From the NCBI RefSeq assembly GCF_005771635.1, contig NZ_VBWP01000004.1, positions 1 through 64,000 on the forward strand: a stretch of DNA of 64,000 nucleotides, written 5' to 3'. This DNA is from Culicoidibacter larvae (GTDB lineage: Bacteria; Bacillota_I; Bacilli_A; Culicoidibacterales; Culicoidibacteraceae). This document shows positions 26,570-36,026 of the stretch, piece by piece (the stretch's first letter is position 1; each line of letters opens with the position of its first letter). The notes beneath the pieces are model-generated. The model worked only from the letters and a program-made list of their open reading frames with translations. It searched no databases and was not told where the DNA came from. Made by a program: the position numbers and the translations under genes.

Positions 26570-27586
26570 ATGAGACGTGAGTTAGCAATAGAGTTTTCCC
26601 GAGTTACTGAAGCAGCAGCGCTTGCTTCAAGCAGTTGGATTGGTCGCGGCGATAAGCTGGCAGCAGATGAGGCCGCAGTTGAAGCAATGCGATTGAGCTT
26701 AAATGAAACTGATATCGATGGTACCATTGTTATTGGTGAAGGTGAAATTGATGAGGCACCAATGTTATATATTGGTGAGCGTTTAGGGACCGGTAATGGT
26801 GAAGCAGTGGAAATTGCTGTCGATCCAATTGACGGAACCAGAATGGTGGCTATGGGGCAACCAAATGCGGTTGCGGTTATGGCTGTAGCCGATCCGGGCG
26901 TGCTCTTGAAAGCTCCGGACATGTATATGGAGAAATTAGTTGTTGCACCGGGTGCCAAAGGAAAAATTGATTTGAATGATACTTTGGAAGAAAATATTAT
27001 TCGCTGTGCAGAAGCAATTGGTAAACCGTTATCTGAATTTGTAGTGATGACTTTGGCTAAACCGCGTCATGAAGCGATTATTGCCAGATTGCATGATTTA
27101 GGTGTACGTGTTCATGCAATTCCTGATGGTGATGTTGCCGCTTCGGTTTTTGTATGTATGCCTGAACGTGAAGCAGATATGTTCTATGGTATCGGCGGGG
27201 CGCCGGAAGGGGTTATTTCTGCTGCTGTGGTAAGAGCTTTGGATGGTGATATGCAGGGGCGTTTATTGCCGCGCTACGAAGTGAAGGGTGACACGAAGGA
27301 GCATCGAATTATCGGTGCTGATGAAACTCGTCGCTGTCATGAAATGGGACTTGCGACCCATGCAATCCTAAAACTAGAAGATATGGTTAGCAACGATAAT
27401 ATCATCTTTTCTGCGACTGGAATTACAGATGGTGATCTTTTGCATGGCGTTCGCCGGGCGAAAGATGATATACTATATACAGAGACATTAGTTATCCGTG
27501 GTAAGTCAAGAACAGTTCGCCGTATTGAATCAGCGCACTATCTGCGACGTAAAGCGGATAATTTATTGGCAATTATTAATAAGTAG
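26570..27586 (+). CDS. glpX: Fructose-1,6-bisphosphatase, class II
   Basis: Dephosphorylates fructose-1,6-bisphosphate in gluconeogenesis. The 338-aa protein has the GlpX features WIGRGDKLAADEAAV near the N-terminus, GEGEIDEAPMLYIGE, the metal-binding DPIDGT and GGAPEGVISAA. AAAAGGAGAG precedes ATG. It is followed by tkt, so this part of the window serves carbon flow between gluconeogenesis and the pentose phosphate pathway. Confidence 0.96.
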   Translation: MRRELAIEFSRVTEAAALASSSWIGRGDKLAADEAAVEAMRLSLNETDIDGTIVIGEGEIDEAPMLYIGERLGTGNGEAVEIAVDPIDGTRMVAMGQPNAVAVMAVADPGVLLKAPDMYMEKLVVAPGAKGKIDLNDTLEENIIRCAEAIGKPLSEFVVMTLAKPRHEAIIARLHDLGVRVHAIPDGDVAASVFVCMPEREADMFYGIGGAPEGVISAAVVRALDGDMQGRLLPRYEVKGDTKEHRIIGADETRRCHEMGLATHAILKLEDMVSNDNIIFSATGITDGDLLHGVRRAKDDILYTETLVIRGKSRTVRRIESAHYLRRKADNLLAIINK

Positions 27587-27681
27587 ATTGTCGTGCAGCA
27601 TCATAGTGGTGCTAAAGTAGCTACATCAAGAGTAAGGCAATTTATAAGAAATTAGTAAAAATAAATGGAGGTATTCTTTTT

Positions 27682-29643
27682 ATGAACAAAATTGAACAAC
27701 AATCAGTTAATGCACTTCGTGTCCTTGGTATTGATGCGATTGAGAAATCAAACTCAGGACATCCAGGTATCGTTATGGGTGCAGCACCAATGGCGTATAC
27801 GCTTTGGAGCCGTCACTTACGGGTAAATCCAAATCAAACTGACTGGATGAACCGTGACCGCTTTGTATTATCAGCAGGCCATGGATCAATGCTGTTATAT
27901 GGATTATTGCATTTAAGCGGATTTGATGTAACGCTTGATGATATTCAACAATTCCGTCAATGGGATTCAAAAACCCCAGGGCATCCGGAATTTGGTCATA
28001 CTGCCGGAATTGATGCGACAACCGGTCCGTTAGGACAAGGGATTGCTATGGCAGTCGGAATGGCTACTGCTGAAAAGCATTTAGCAGCGTTGTGCAATAA
28101 ACCTGATTATGCTGTTATCGATCACTTCACTTATGTTATCTGTGGTGATGGTGACTTAATGGAAGGTATCAGCAGTGAGGCAAGCAGTTTTGCCGGATTG
28201 CAAAAATTAGGGAAACTTGTTGTTCTTTATGATTCAAATGATATTTGTTTAGATGGAACAACCAGTGATTCATTTACTGAAAATGTTCGTGCTCGTTATG
28301 ATGCGTACGGTTGGCAAACGATTTTAGTTGAAGACGGTAATGATATTGAAGCAATTGATAAAGCAATTATTGAAGCGAAAAAAGATACCAGCCGGCCTAC
28401 TTTGATTGAAGTCAAGACGGTCATTGGTTTTGGCGCAGATAAAAAAGCCGGAAGTAATAGTTCGCATGGGGCTCCTCTAGGCGCGGAAGAGGCGACCCAT
28501 GCCAAAGCGGTTTACGGATGGACTCATGCACCATTTGTCATTCCAGAAGAAGTTTACGCTGATTACCGCTCTAAAGTTGCTGAACGTGGAACAGCTGCGT
28601 TTAATGAGTGGCAGACTGCATTTGCTGCTTATACTAAAGCGCACCCTGAAGCAGCTGAGTTATTAACTGATTCAGAAGTGGAAATTGATTTCCCTGATTA
28701 CGAAGATGGTTTCAGTCAGGCAACACGTAATAGTTCTCAAGATTGTATTAATCAAATTGCTGCCGGTTTACCAACCTTCTTTGGCGGTTCAGCCGATTTA
28801 GCGCATTCAAATATGACTTATATTAATGGTGAAGGTTTGTTTAATGATGAGCATCCGGAAAACCGTAACATTCAATTTGGTGTGCGTGAATTTGCTATGG
28901 GAGCAATCTTAAACGGTATGTCATTACATGGCGGATTAAAAGTATATGGTGGAACATTCTTTGTCTTTAGTGATTATTTAAAAGCAGCAATGCGTTTGTC
29001 ATCATTAATGCATCAACCAGTTACTTATGTATTAACTCATGATAGTGTTGCAGTTGGCGAAGATGGGGCGACCCATGAGCCAATCGAGCAATTAGCAATG
29101 TTACGCAGCATTCCTAATATGAACGTGATTCGCCCGGCGGATGCGCGTGAAACATTAGGTGCATGGCGGATTGCGATTGAATCAGAGCAGCGACCAACAT
29201 CATTGATTTTGACACGTCAAAATTTAACTGTTGATGCGACTGATGCTGATGAAGTTGCCAAAGGTGCTTATATTGTTCATAAAGAAGCGAAACAAATCGA
29301 CGCGATTTTAATTGCCAGCGGTTCAGAAGTGAATTTAGCTTTGGCAGCAGCGCGTAGCTTAGCTGAAGAAAATATTGATGTTCGGGTTGTCAGTATGCCG
29401 TCAATGAATTTATTTGATGAGCAAAGTGATGCTTATAAAGAACAAATTTTACCGAGTGCGGTTCGGGCACGGGTAGCGATTGAGATGGCAAGCTCATTCG
29501 GTTGGCATAAATATGTTGGCCTTGATGGCGCAGTTGTTGGTATTGATCGTTTTGGTGCCAGTGCACCGGCAGCTAAGATCATTGAAGCTTACGGCTTCAC
29601 GGTTGAAAATGTTGCTGCAACAGTAAAAAACGTTCTTAAATAG
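27682..29643 (+). CDS. tkt: Transketolase
   Basis: Thiamine-diphosphate enzyme that moves two-carbon units between sugar phosphates. Typical blocks: [18 protein letters not shown], the ThDP/metal site [13 protein letters not shown], the catalytic-domain [15 protein letters not shown], and [20 protein letters not shown]. Length 653 aa, full. TGGAGGT is upstream, and a 95-bp gap after glpX holds no clear terminator, so read-through is possible. Confidence 0.97.
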   Translation: MNKIEQQSVNALRVLGIDAIEKSNSGHPGIVMGAAPMAYTLWSRHLRVNPNQTDWMNRDRFVLSAGHGSMLLYGLLHLSGFDVTLDDIQQFRQWDSKTPGHPEFGHTAGIDATTGPLGQGIAMAVGMATAEKHLAALCNKPDYAVIDHFTYVICGDGDLMEGISSEASSFAGLQKLGKLVVLYDSNDICLDGTTSDSFTENVRARYDAYGWQTILVEDGNDIEAIDKAIIEAKKDTSRPTLIEVKTVIGFGADKKAGSNSSHGAPLGAEEATHAKAVYGWTHAPFVIPEEVYADYRSKVAERGTAAFNEWQTAFAAYTKAHPEAAELLTDSEVEIDFPDYEDGFSQATRNSSQDCINQIAAGLPTFFGGSADLAHSNMTYINGEGLFNDEHPENRNIQFGVREFAMGAILNGMSLHGGLKVYGGTFFVFSDYLKAAMRLSSLMHQPVTYVLTHDSVAVGEDGATHEPIEQLAMLRSIPNMNVIRPADARETLGAWRIAIESEQRPTSLILTRQNLTVDATDADEVAKGAYIVHKEAKQIDAILIASGSEVNLALAAARSLAEENIDVRVVSMPSMNLFDEQSDAYKEQILPSAVRARVAIEMASSFGWHKYVGLDGAVVGIDRFGASAPAAKIIEAYGFTVENVAATVKNVLK

Positions 29644-29651
29644 ATATTTTT

Positions 29652-29684
29652 AAACAGGCAATAACTTAGTTATTGCCTGTTTTT
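29652..29684 (+). terminator. Intrinsic terminator after tkt
   Basis: aaacaggcaataac / gttattgcctgttt with a 3-nt loop, then TT. Confidence 0.9.
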
Positions 29685-29724
29685 AAGTTTTTCAATCAAT
29701 TGAAGAAACCATTTTCATTATTTG

Positions 29725-29733
29725 TGATATAAT
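29725..29733 (+). promoter_or_regulatory. Extended -10 promoter of aldo/keto reductase gene
   Basis: TGATATAAT, 30 bp before the ATG. Confidence 0.65.
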
Positions 29734-29763
29734 GACATTGAACTATTAAAGGAGATGGAGCAT

Positions 29764-30588
29764 ATGATTCCGAAAATTAAATTGAATAATGGCGTTGAGA
29801 TTCCACAACTTGGTTTTGGCACCTTTAAAATCGAGGATGGTAAGCCGGTTATTGATGCAGTGACAACAGCTCTTGAAACTGGATATCGTCATATTGACAC
29901 TGCTGCTGTCTACAAAAATGAGGATGGCGTAGGAACAGCTTTACATGAGTCTGGGATTCGCCGTGATGAATTATTTGTAACAACTAAGTTATGGAACCGT
30001 GACCAAGGTTACGATTCTGCCTTACGTGCATTTGATGAATCAATGAAGAAATTAAAACTTGATTTTGTTGACCTTTATTTAATTCATTGGCCAACGGACA
30101 TGGAATTGATTAGTGAGAGCTGGCGAGCATTAGAAAGACTTTACAAAGATGGTGTAGTTCGGGCAATTGGTGTTAGTAATTTTAAGGAGCATCATTTAAA
30201 ACCAATTCTTGAAAACTGCGAAGTTCGTCCGGCAGCAAATCAGGTTGAGTTCCATTTAACCTTGCAACAAGATCAATTACTGCAATATTGCAACCAACAA
30301 GACATTGCAATTGAAGCATGGAGTCCGTTAATGCAAGGAACATTTGGTGATATTGAGCTTGTCAACCAATTAGCTGACAAGTATGGGAAAACACCGGCAC
30401 AAATTATTTTACGCTGGGATATTCAAAAACAAGTTATTACCATTCCTAAATCAGTAACTCCATCACGAATTAAAGAAAACTTCGATATCTTTGATTTTGT
30501 TTTGAGCAACGAAGACATGGCCTTGCTGGGTCAATTAAATACTGAAACCCGCATTGGTCCGGATCCGGATGATTATAAGAAGAAATGA
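29764..30588 (+). CDS. Aldo/keto reductase
   Basis: NADPH-dependent carbonyl reductase of the 2,5-diketo-gluconate-reductase-like group. The catalytic tetrad is complete: Asp45 and Tyr50 in HIDTAAVY, Lys75 in TTKLW, His108 in LIHWP. The C-terminal cofactor motif TIPKSVTPSRIKEN is present. ATG 29764 is 9 nt after AAAGGAG; the upstream ATG 29755 directly touches that site. Length 274 aa, normal. Single-gene unit; physiological substrate unknown. Confidence 0.93.
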   Translation: MIPKIKLNNGVEIPQLGFGTFKIEDGKPVIDAVTTALETGYRHIDTAAVYKNEDGVGTALHESGIRRDELFVTTKLWNRDQGYDSALRAFDESMKKLKLDFVDLYLIHWPTDMELISESWRALERLYKDGVVRAIGVSNFKEHHLKPILENCEVRPAANQVEFHLTLQQDQLLQYCNQQDIAIEAWSPLMQGTFGDIELVNQLADKYGKTPAQIILRWDIQKQVITIPKSVTPSRIKENFDIFDFVLSNEDMALLGQLNTETRIGPDPDDYKKK

Positions 30589-30589
30589 G

Positions 30590-30622
30590 AAAAACCGAGC
30601 GCTTTATGCGCTCGGTTTTTTT
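30590..30622. terminator. Bidirectional terminator
   Basis: aaaaaccgagcgc / gcgctcggttttt with a 5-nt loop between converging genes. Confidence 0.92.
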
Positions 30623-31004
30623 ATTTGTATACAACAGTGTCAATCTCGACTTTGAGAGCAGGGTTTGCCAAAGCTTGAATCTGCAAATAGGTCATACATG
30701 GGGTGTGGCTGCCAAAAAAATCATTTAGGATTGTACTGCGGATTGAAGCATCGATTGGTTCGGTTACATAGATGGTGACTTTGGTAATATCAGCTACATC
30801 TAAATTGGCAGCATCGAGATTTGCTTTAATATTTAGCAAAGCTTGCTCCAACTGGGCTGACGCTTCAGTTGGAATCTCTTTTTCCAGAGTCATGCCAACT
30901 TGACCGGAAAGCATCAATATCTTTGTTGGTTGGTTAATTTCGATTTGATGCACATAATGAGCAAGCGGTGGGTGCACCGTTTGCGGATTTCTAGACTGTT
31001 TCAT
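30621..31004 (-). CDS. Rid-family (YjgF/YER057c) protein lacking the RidA arginine
   Basis: A 127-aa trimeric-fold Rid protein, recognised from LSGQVGMT, the helical middle and ITKVTIYVT. RidA enamine/imine deaminases need an Arg in a P-A-R motif near residue 105; here this region reads HTPCMTYL with no Arg, while the Glu near position 120 (KVEID) remains. It therefore belongs to a non-archetypal Rid subgroup whose activity cannot be assumed. ATG 31004 follows AGGAG by 8 nt, 5 bp after the folT-like gene. Confidence 0.82.
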   Translation of the reverse strand: MKQSRNPQTVHPPLAHYVHQIEINQPTKILMLSGQVGMTLEKEIPTEASAQLEQALLNIKANLDAANLDVADITKVTIYVTEPIDASIRSTILNDFFGSHTPCMTYLQIQALANPALKVEIDTVVYK

Positions 31005-31009
31005 AAATA

Positions 31010-31558
31010 TCACTCCTGAGTAATAGTTTTTTCTGCCGGGTCACTGCCGTTAATCCGGATGCGCCACTTATTAAAGAAAGGCACTAATAGAATTAAGATA
31101 ATACCAACAAGCAAAAATTGAGTAGTGAATGCATTAATAGTTCGACTGATAAATACTGGTAAAACCATACCATTCATAATATAGATAATAAATGATCCAT
31201 AAAGCAAGTTCAGTACAAAAGCACGAACTGCATTAATGATGGTGATGTTAAACCAGGTAAGTTTTTTACGGTAAAGGAGTCCGCCGCATAAACCAATTAA
31301 CATTGCCTGGATAGTATACATCGGATTGAAGGTGGCAAATTGACCACTAAATAATAAGTTTAAAAGGTCGGTAATGGCACCAATAATAATACCATAAAAT
31401 GGTCCTAAGAAGATACCGCCAACAAGGATAGGGACTTGTTTAAAAGAAATGACAACAGTTCCCGGGATAATCACAATGGAAATATAACCCAATACCACTG
31501 AGAGCGCAATCATCAGTCCGGCAACAGCAATTTTTCTGATACGAATAGAGTCTTTCAT
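31010..31558 (-). CDS. folT: ECF transporter S component, folate (FolT) family
   Basis: Membrane substrate-binding subunit of an energy-coupling-factor importer; it works with EcfA/A'/T encoded elsewhere. The 182-aa protein has about six helices and the S-component features: IRIRKIAVAGLMIAL at the N-terminus, ISFKQVPILVGGIFLGP and IGAITDLLNLLF. These fit the FolT subfamily; a related vitamin is possible. No tetrahydrofolate riboswitch precedes it, as the leader is only about 30 nt. It is upstream of the Rid gene in one operon. Confidence 0.8.
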   Translation of the reverse strand: MKDSIRIRKIAVAGLMIALSVVLGYISIVIIPGTVVISFKQVPILVGGIFLGPFYGIIIGAITDLLNLLFSGQFATFNPMYTIQAMLIGLCGGLLYRKKLTWFNITIINAVRAFVLNLLYGSFIIYIMNGMVLPVFISRTINAFTTQFLLVGIILILLVPFFNKWRIRINGSDPAEKTITQE

Positions 31559-31592
31559 ATATGCACATCCTCTTTTTAAAATTCTAAGTTAA

Positions 31593-31621
31593 ATAATACC
31601 GAAAACCAGCGATAATGTCCA
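31593..31621 (-). promoter_or_regulatory. Promoter of folT-rid operon
   Basis: On the minus strand TGGACA (31616-31621), 17-bp spacer, TATTAT (31593-31598). Confidence 0.65.
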
Positions 31622-31637
31622 GTGTTAAAGTTAGGGG

Positions 31638-31668
31638 TTGACATATATATTCAAATATGCGAATATAT
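31638..31668 (+). promoter_or_regulatory. -35 box and ArsR-type operator before the metal operon
   Basis: TTGACA (31638-31643) is followed by a perfect inverted repeat ATATATTC-N8-GAATATAT (31645-31668) that covers the spacer and -10 region. Size and AT-rich arms fit ArsR/SmtB operators, implying autoregulation. Confidence 0.7.
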
Positions 31669-31697
31669 GTATGTAAAGGAAAAACGGAGGGATTACT

Positions 31698-32069
31698 ATG
31701 GAATTAGTAAATGTAATGAAAGCACTAGGTGAACCAACCAGATTGCGTATCACCATGCTGCTATTAGATAAAACATTATGTGGTTACAATATTGAGCATG
31801 TACTTGATTTGAGTCAAACTAATGTTTCGCGCCATATTGCTAAGTTAAAACAAGCCGGTATTGTTGCGGAAGAAAAGTCAGGACAACGATGTCATTTCTC
31901 AATTTCACCGGAATTTAGAAATGGTTATGCGCCAGTTTATCAATTTTTAATGGAACAGCGCGCAACTGATGAGGGGCAATATAAACTTGATGAGATTTGC
32001 TATCAAAGTTACGACGAGTGTGGTTGTGAAGATCCAAATTGTACTTGTCATGTCAATAAGGAGGCATAA
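31698..32069 (+). CDS. ArsR/SmtB-family metal-sensing repressor
   Basis: A 123-aa winged-helix regulator: MKALGEPTRLRITMLLL, then the recognition helix region LSQTNVSRHIAKLKQAGIV. The C-terminus is cysteine-rich (CYQSYDECGCEDPNCTCH), a likely metal-binding tail. It overlaps the copA start (stop TAA shares its last base with ATG 32069), so it probably represses its own operon and is released by metal. Copper ATPases in Bacillota are more often under CsoR or CopY, so an ArsR here is less usual. Confidence 0.9.
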   Translation: MELVNVMKALGEPTRLRITMLLLDKTLCGYNIEHVLDLSQTNVSRHIAKLKQAGIVAEEKSGQRCHFSISPEFRNGYAPVYQFLMEQRATDEGQYKLDEICYQSYDECGCEDPNCTCHVNKEA

Positions 32070-32071
32070 TG

Positions 32072-34243
32072 ATGAAAAATTTGAAAATGCGGGTTAATGG
32101 GATGACTTGTACTAATTGCTCGGCAACAATTGAGCGGGTACTGGCGAAACAAGAGGGTGTTGAAGCGGTTGTGAATTTCAGTACCGGATATGTTGTTGGT
32201 AAATATGATGATTCTAAATATAGTTTGGAAGATATTGCAGCAATGATTGAACGTGCTGGTTATGATCCGGTTTTACCCGAAAAAGAAGCGGCAACGGATA
32301 CTCACAAGCATGGTACTAAAGAAATGAAACGTGATCTTTGGATTGGGATTATTACTTCATTGATTTTAAATATTCCAATGATTGAGCATTTGGGTATTGC
32401 TCATGTACCGGAAATCTTTAATAATCCATTACTGCAATTTATTCTTGCAACGATTGCCATGTATTTTGTTGGGCGTAATTTCTTTATTAGTGCGATAAAA
32501 GGAATTCGTCATGGTAACTTGAATATGGATGTATTAGTAACAATTGGGGCGATAAGTGCTTATGGGTATAGTATCTTCCAATGGGTTTACTATGCAATGA
32601 ATCCAGGTGCCGGAATGCCGTTTTATTATTTTGAAACTGCGGCAGTTATTTTAACGCTGATATTTATTGGTCATTATATTGAAGGCCGGGCTACTGAGAA
32701 AACAACAACGGCATTGAAAGACTTGGAAAAATTGGCAGCTACCGAAGCGCATGTTTTGGTTGATGGTGCGGAAGTAACTATTCCTATTGACCAAATCCGG
32801 GTGAATACTGAGATGCGGGTTTATAAAGGAGAAAAGATTCCGGTAGATGGAATTGTTGTTACCGGCGATAGCTTTATTGATGAAGCCGTTATTACCGGTG
32901 AGTCAGTGCCGGTGATGAAAGAAAAAGGCAGCGATGTTATTGGTGGCACTATTAATATGGGTGATACCCTGGTTATTCGTGCTACTAAAGTTGGTGGCGA
33001 CACGATGCTTTCGGCCATCATTCAAGTAGTTGAAGAGGCGCAGATGAAGAAGCCAAGTATTCAGCGGATTGCTGATAAAATTTCAACTATTTTTGTGCCG
33101 ACGATATTGGTGATTGCATTAGTTACCTTTATTGGCTGGATGGTATTCAGTGGTGACTTCATTCAAGCCTTTAATGCGGCAATGAGCGTAGTCGTTATTT
33201 CTTGTCCATGTGCTTTAGGACTGGCAACACCGTTATCAGTTTTAGTCGGAACTTCGAATGCTGCGAAGATGGGAATCTTATATAAAGCCGGAGATGTATT
33301 TGAGCGAATTCAAAAAGTTGATGCTATTTGTTTTGATAAAACCGGAACACTTACGGTTGGGAAACCGCAAGTGTTAACATGGCTTGGCGATACTGATGTC
33401 TTTGATATTGTTTGGACTTTGGAAAGAGAAGTCGTTCACCCAATTGCATATGCTATGGTAGAATATACTGCGGCACAAGATGCAAAAGCAATTACATTTG
33501 ATAACTTTAAAGAAGTTGCCGGATATGGTATTGAAGGCAGCATTGGCGATGAACAGTATTTAATTGGTTCATTAAAATACATGAATAAAGAAAACAAAAC
33601 CATTGCACCTAAGTTTGTTGAACTTCAAGAAGCATCACTTGAAAAAGGGCATACACTTGTATATATTGCTAAAAATGATGCTGTAGTGGCAATGGCTGCG
33701 GTTAGTGATGAAATTAAACCAAATGCAAAAGCAACAATTGAAAAAATGAAAAAACGCGGTATTACAACTTATATGATTACCGGTGATAATGAGAAAGCAG
33801 CACATACCGTAGCAATTGAACTAGGTATTGATCATGTGTATGCCGGAGTATTACCGACTGAAAAAGCTGACTACATTAAGAAGATTCAAGCTGAGGGCAA
33901 ACAAGTGGCCTTTGTTGGTGACGGTGTCAACGATGCGCCAGCATTAGTTGTTGCTGACTTAGGAATTGCTTTAGGAAGCGGGACTGATGTTGCAATCAGC
34001 GCAGCTGATGTCACTTTAGTGAACAGTGATTTGGATTCAGTTGATAAGGCCCTACAATTATCACAAGCAACGTTACGTAATATTTATGAGAACTTTGCCT
34101 GGGCTTTCAGCTACAACCTTATTGCCATCCCGATGGCAGCCTTTGGATTATTGAATCCGATGTGGGCAGCAGCGTTCATGGCGTTCAGTGATATTGTAGT
34201 TGTGTTGAATGCTTGGCGTTTACGTTTTTTCAAAACCAAGTAG
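32072..34243 (+). CDS. copA: Copper-type P1B ATPase
   Basis: Pumps Cu(I) (or Ag) out of the cytoplasm. One N-terminal HMA domain with the metal-binding MTCTNC, then transmembrane helices, the phosphatase TGES loop, the CPC channel motif (Cys378, Cys380), the phosphorylated Asp422 in DKTGTLT, an HP motif (VVHPIA) and GDGVNDAPAL. Length about 723 aa. ATG 32072 is spaced better from AAGGAGG than ATG 32069. CPC with a neighbouring copper chaperone gene supports copper rather than zinc or cadmium. Confidence 0.94.
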   Translation: MKNLKMRVNGMTCTNCSATIERVLAKQEGVEAVVNFSTGYVVGKYDDSKYSLEDIAAMIERAGYDPVLPEKEAATDTHKHGTKEMKRDLWIGIITSLILNIPMIEHLGIAHVPEIFNNPLLQFILATIAMYFVGRNFFISAIKGIRHGNLNMDVLVTIGAISAYGYSIFQWVYYAMNPGAGMPFYYFETAAVILTLIFIGHYIEGRATEKTTTALKDLEKLAATEAHVLVDGAEVTIPIDQIRVNTEMRVYKGEKIPVDGIVVTGDSFIDEAVITGESVPVMKEKGSDVIGGTINMGDTLVIRATKVGGDTMLSAIIQVVEEAQMKKPSIQRIADKISTIFVPTILVIALVTFIGWMVFSGDFIQAFNAAMSVVVISCPCALGLATPLSVLVGTSNAAKMGILYKAGDVFERIQKVDAICFDKTGTLTVGKPQVLTWLGDTDVFDIVWTLEREVVHPIAYAMVEYTAAQDAKAITFDNFKEVAGYGIEGSIGDEQYLIGSLKYMNKENKTIAPKFVELQEASLEKGHTLVYIAKNDAVVAMAAVSDEIKPNAKATIEKMKKRGITTYMITGDNEKAAHTVAIELGIDHVYAGVLPTEKADYIKKIQAEGKQVAFVGDGVNDAPALVVADLGIALGSGTDVAISAADVTLVNSDLDSVDKALQLSQATLRNIYENFAWAFSYNLIAIPMAAFGLLNPMWAAAFMAFSDIVVVLNAWRLRFFKTK

Positions 34244-34289
34244 TTATAAAAGCACACAGAAAAAACACATAATCTAACGATACAGTACA

Positions 34290-34318
34290 TTTACTTTTTA
34301 GCAAAAAAAGAGTATGAT
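34290..34318 (+). promoter_or_regulatory. Probable promoter of copZ
   Basis: TTTACT (34290-34295), 17-bp spacer, TATGAT (34313-34318). It lets copZ and the following acpS-alr genes be transcribed without the ArsR promoter. Confidence 0.5.
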
Positions 34319-34349
34319 ATAAAAGATATGAGATTTGGAGGCAAGAGTT

Positions 34350-34556
34350 ATGGAGACATTTAATTTAGTTGTTCCATCAATGGAATGTGATGGCTGCGAA
34401 CGCGCAGTTACTAAGGCGTTGCAACATGTAAAAGGTGTTATGGTTGTTGATGTCGACTTAGCAGAAAAATCAGTGAGTGTTGTCACTGACGGATCAATTG
34501 AATTGCAACAACTTGTTGATGCAATCAGCGATGCCGGACACACCGTGGCGGCTTAA
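34350..34556 (+). CDS. copZ: Copper chaperone, HMA domain
   Basis: A 68-aa single heavy-metal-associated domain with the Cu(I)-binding MECDGC motif and the alpha/beta pattern of CopZ. It would carry copper to CopA. ATG 34350 follows TTGGAGG by about 8 nt; an upstream in-frame ATG is inside that site. It is 2 bp from acpS, an unexpected partner. Confidence 0.92.
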   Translation: METFNLVVPSMECDGCERAVTKALQHVKGVMVVDVDLAEKSVSVVTDGSIELQQLVDAISDAGHTVAA

Positions 34557-34558
34557 TT

Positions 34559-34903
34559 ATGATTATCGGCATAGGTGTTGATACTACCGAAATCGAGCGA
34601 GTTGTGCCAACAATGGCAGATAAGATTTTGACGCCTGCTGAGCTGACTCAGTATCAGACACGTCTTGGTATTCGCAAAAGCGAATACCTTGCCGGTCGCT
34701 GGGCAGCGAAGGAAGCGGCGAGCAAAGCGCTCGGCTGTGGTTTCGGCGAACAATTGGTATTTACCGATATTGAAATATTGAATGCGCAGAACGGCCAGCC
34801 TGCACTTACAGTGAAGGGCTATGAGTCGCTGCGTTTTCATGTTTCAATTACCCATACAAAGACGGTTGCGACAGCATTTGTTGTTGCTGAAGAAATTGAG
34901 TGA
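34559..34903 (+). CDS. acpS: Holo-[acyl-carrier-protein] synthase
   Basis: Transfers 4'-phosphopantetheine from CoA to acyl carrier protein. Motifs are the metal-binding Asp8 in GVDTTEIER and WAAKEAASKALG (Lys51, Glu52). Length 114 aa, normal. The ribosome site is weak and overlaps the copZ end, so it may depend on copZ translation. It overlaps or closely precedes alr, a frequent pair in Bacillota. Confidence 0.95.
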   Translation: MIIGIGVDTTEIERVVPTMADKILTPAELTQYQTRLGIRKSEYLAGRWAAKEAASKALGCGFGEQLVFTDIEILNAQNGQPALTVKGYESLRFHVSITHTKTVATAFVVAEEIE

Positions 34904-34914
34904 GGAGTACGCAA

Positions 34915-36012
34915 ATGGCAGAAGCAATTCATCGGCCGACATGGCTGGAAATAGATTTACAGGCATTACTGAATAATGTTAATACGGTGCAAAGTTTTCA
35001 TCGTGAGCGGACGATTTGGCCGGTACTGAAAGCAAATGCTTATCATCATGGCGTTGGTCCGATTGCGCAGACGTTAATTGATGCCGGTATTAGTCATTTC
35101 AGTGTTTCTAATTTAGATGAAGCTATTGAATTGCAGCAAATTTTTGATACTCACAAGATTGATGCAACGATACTTATTTTTGGCGATGTTTTATACGAAA
35201 ATATTGCTTTGGTGCGTTCGAACTGGTGTCTGACCATGAGTCAGCTTGAGTGGATTAAAGGTGCTAAAGAATATGATTTTTCCAATCAGTTGCATGTACA
35301 TCTTGAAGTTGATTCTGGGATGCATCGCCGTGGTTTGCAAACACTTGAAGAAACCAAAGTAGCACTTGCTGAATTATTGAGTGATGAGCGGTTTGTTGTT
35401 GATGGTATTTATACCCATTTTGCGGTGGCGGACACAGATGTAGCCGGTACCGAGCAACAAGCGGCTTATTTCCGTGATATTTTACATCATTTAGACTATG
35501 AGTTTACACATGTTCATTGTGCGAATTCAAATGGTGCATTATTGGATGTAAGTAAAGAGTGCAATGGTTTGCGCCCGGGAGCTATTATTTATGGTATTGG
35601 TATTCATCCAGAAGATTATCAGCAATATGGCATTCGTCAGATTGCTAGTCTGTATAGTTCACTGGTTGAAGTCAAGCAGATTAAAAAAGGTGAACATGTT
35701 GGTTATGGCTGGAGTTATCAAGCTGGACAGGATGAATGGATTGGAATTATTCCGATAGGGTATGCTGATGGCTGGGTGCTTGGGAACCAAGGACGCAGCG
35801 TCTATATTGACGGCCATTATTGTGAAATAATCGGCCGGGTTTGCATGGACCAGATGATGGTTCGCCTGCCGGGGTTAATGCCGGCTGGCGTTACTGTAGA
35901 GCTTTTCGGAAGTCATATTCCGCTATACCAAGTAGCTCAAGAACTAGGGACAATTGATTATGAAGTTGTTTGTCTGCTGGATGAAAGAATTATGCGCACT
36001 TATATAAAATAA
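34915..36012 (+). CDS. alr: Alanine racemase
   Basis: PLP enzyme that makes D-alanine for peptidoglycan. The PLP lysine is Lys39 in PVLKANAYHHG, at the canonical number; the second catalytic Tyr is in VGYGWSY; VCMDQMMVRL is conserved. ATG 34915 is preceded by GAGGAGT. Length 365 aa, normal. It follows acpS by 11 bp. Confidence 0.96.
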   Translation: MAEAIHRPTWLEIDLQALLNNVNTVQSFHRERTIWPVLKANAYHHGVGPIAQTLIDAGISHFSVSNLDEAIELQQIFDTHKIDATILIFGDVLYENIALVRSNWCLTMSQLEWIKGAKEYDFSNQLHVHLEVDSGMHRRGLQTLEETKVALAELLSDERFVVDGIYTHFAVADTDVAGTEQQAAYFRDILHHLDYEFTHVHCANSNGALLDVSKECNGLRPGAIIYGIGIHPEDYQQYGIRQIASLYSSLVEVKQIKKGEHVGYGWSYQAGQDEWIGIIPIGYADGWVLGNQGRSVYIDGHYCEIIGRVCMDQMMVRLPGLMPAGVTVELFGSHIPLYQVAQELGTIDYEVVCLLDERIMRTYIK

Positions 36013-36026
36013 GAAGGTGAACAAAA

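Noticed and set aside
31559-31620. Tetrahydrofolate riboswitch before folT
   Set aside because: The leader after the predicted promoter is only about 30 nt, too short for the aptamer.
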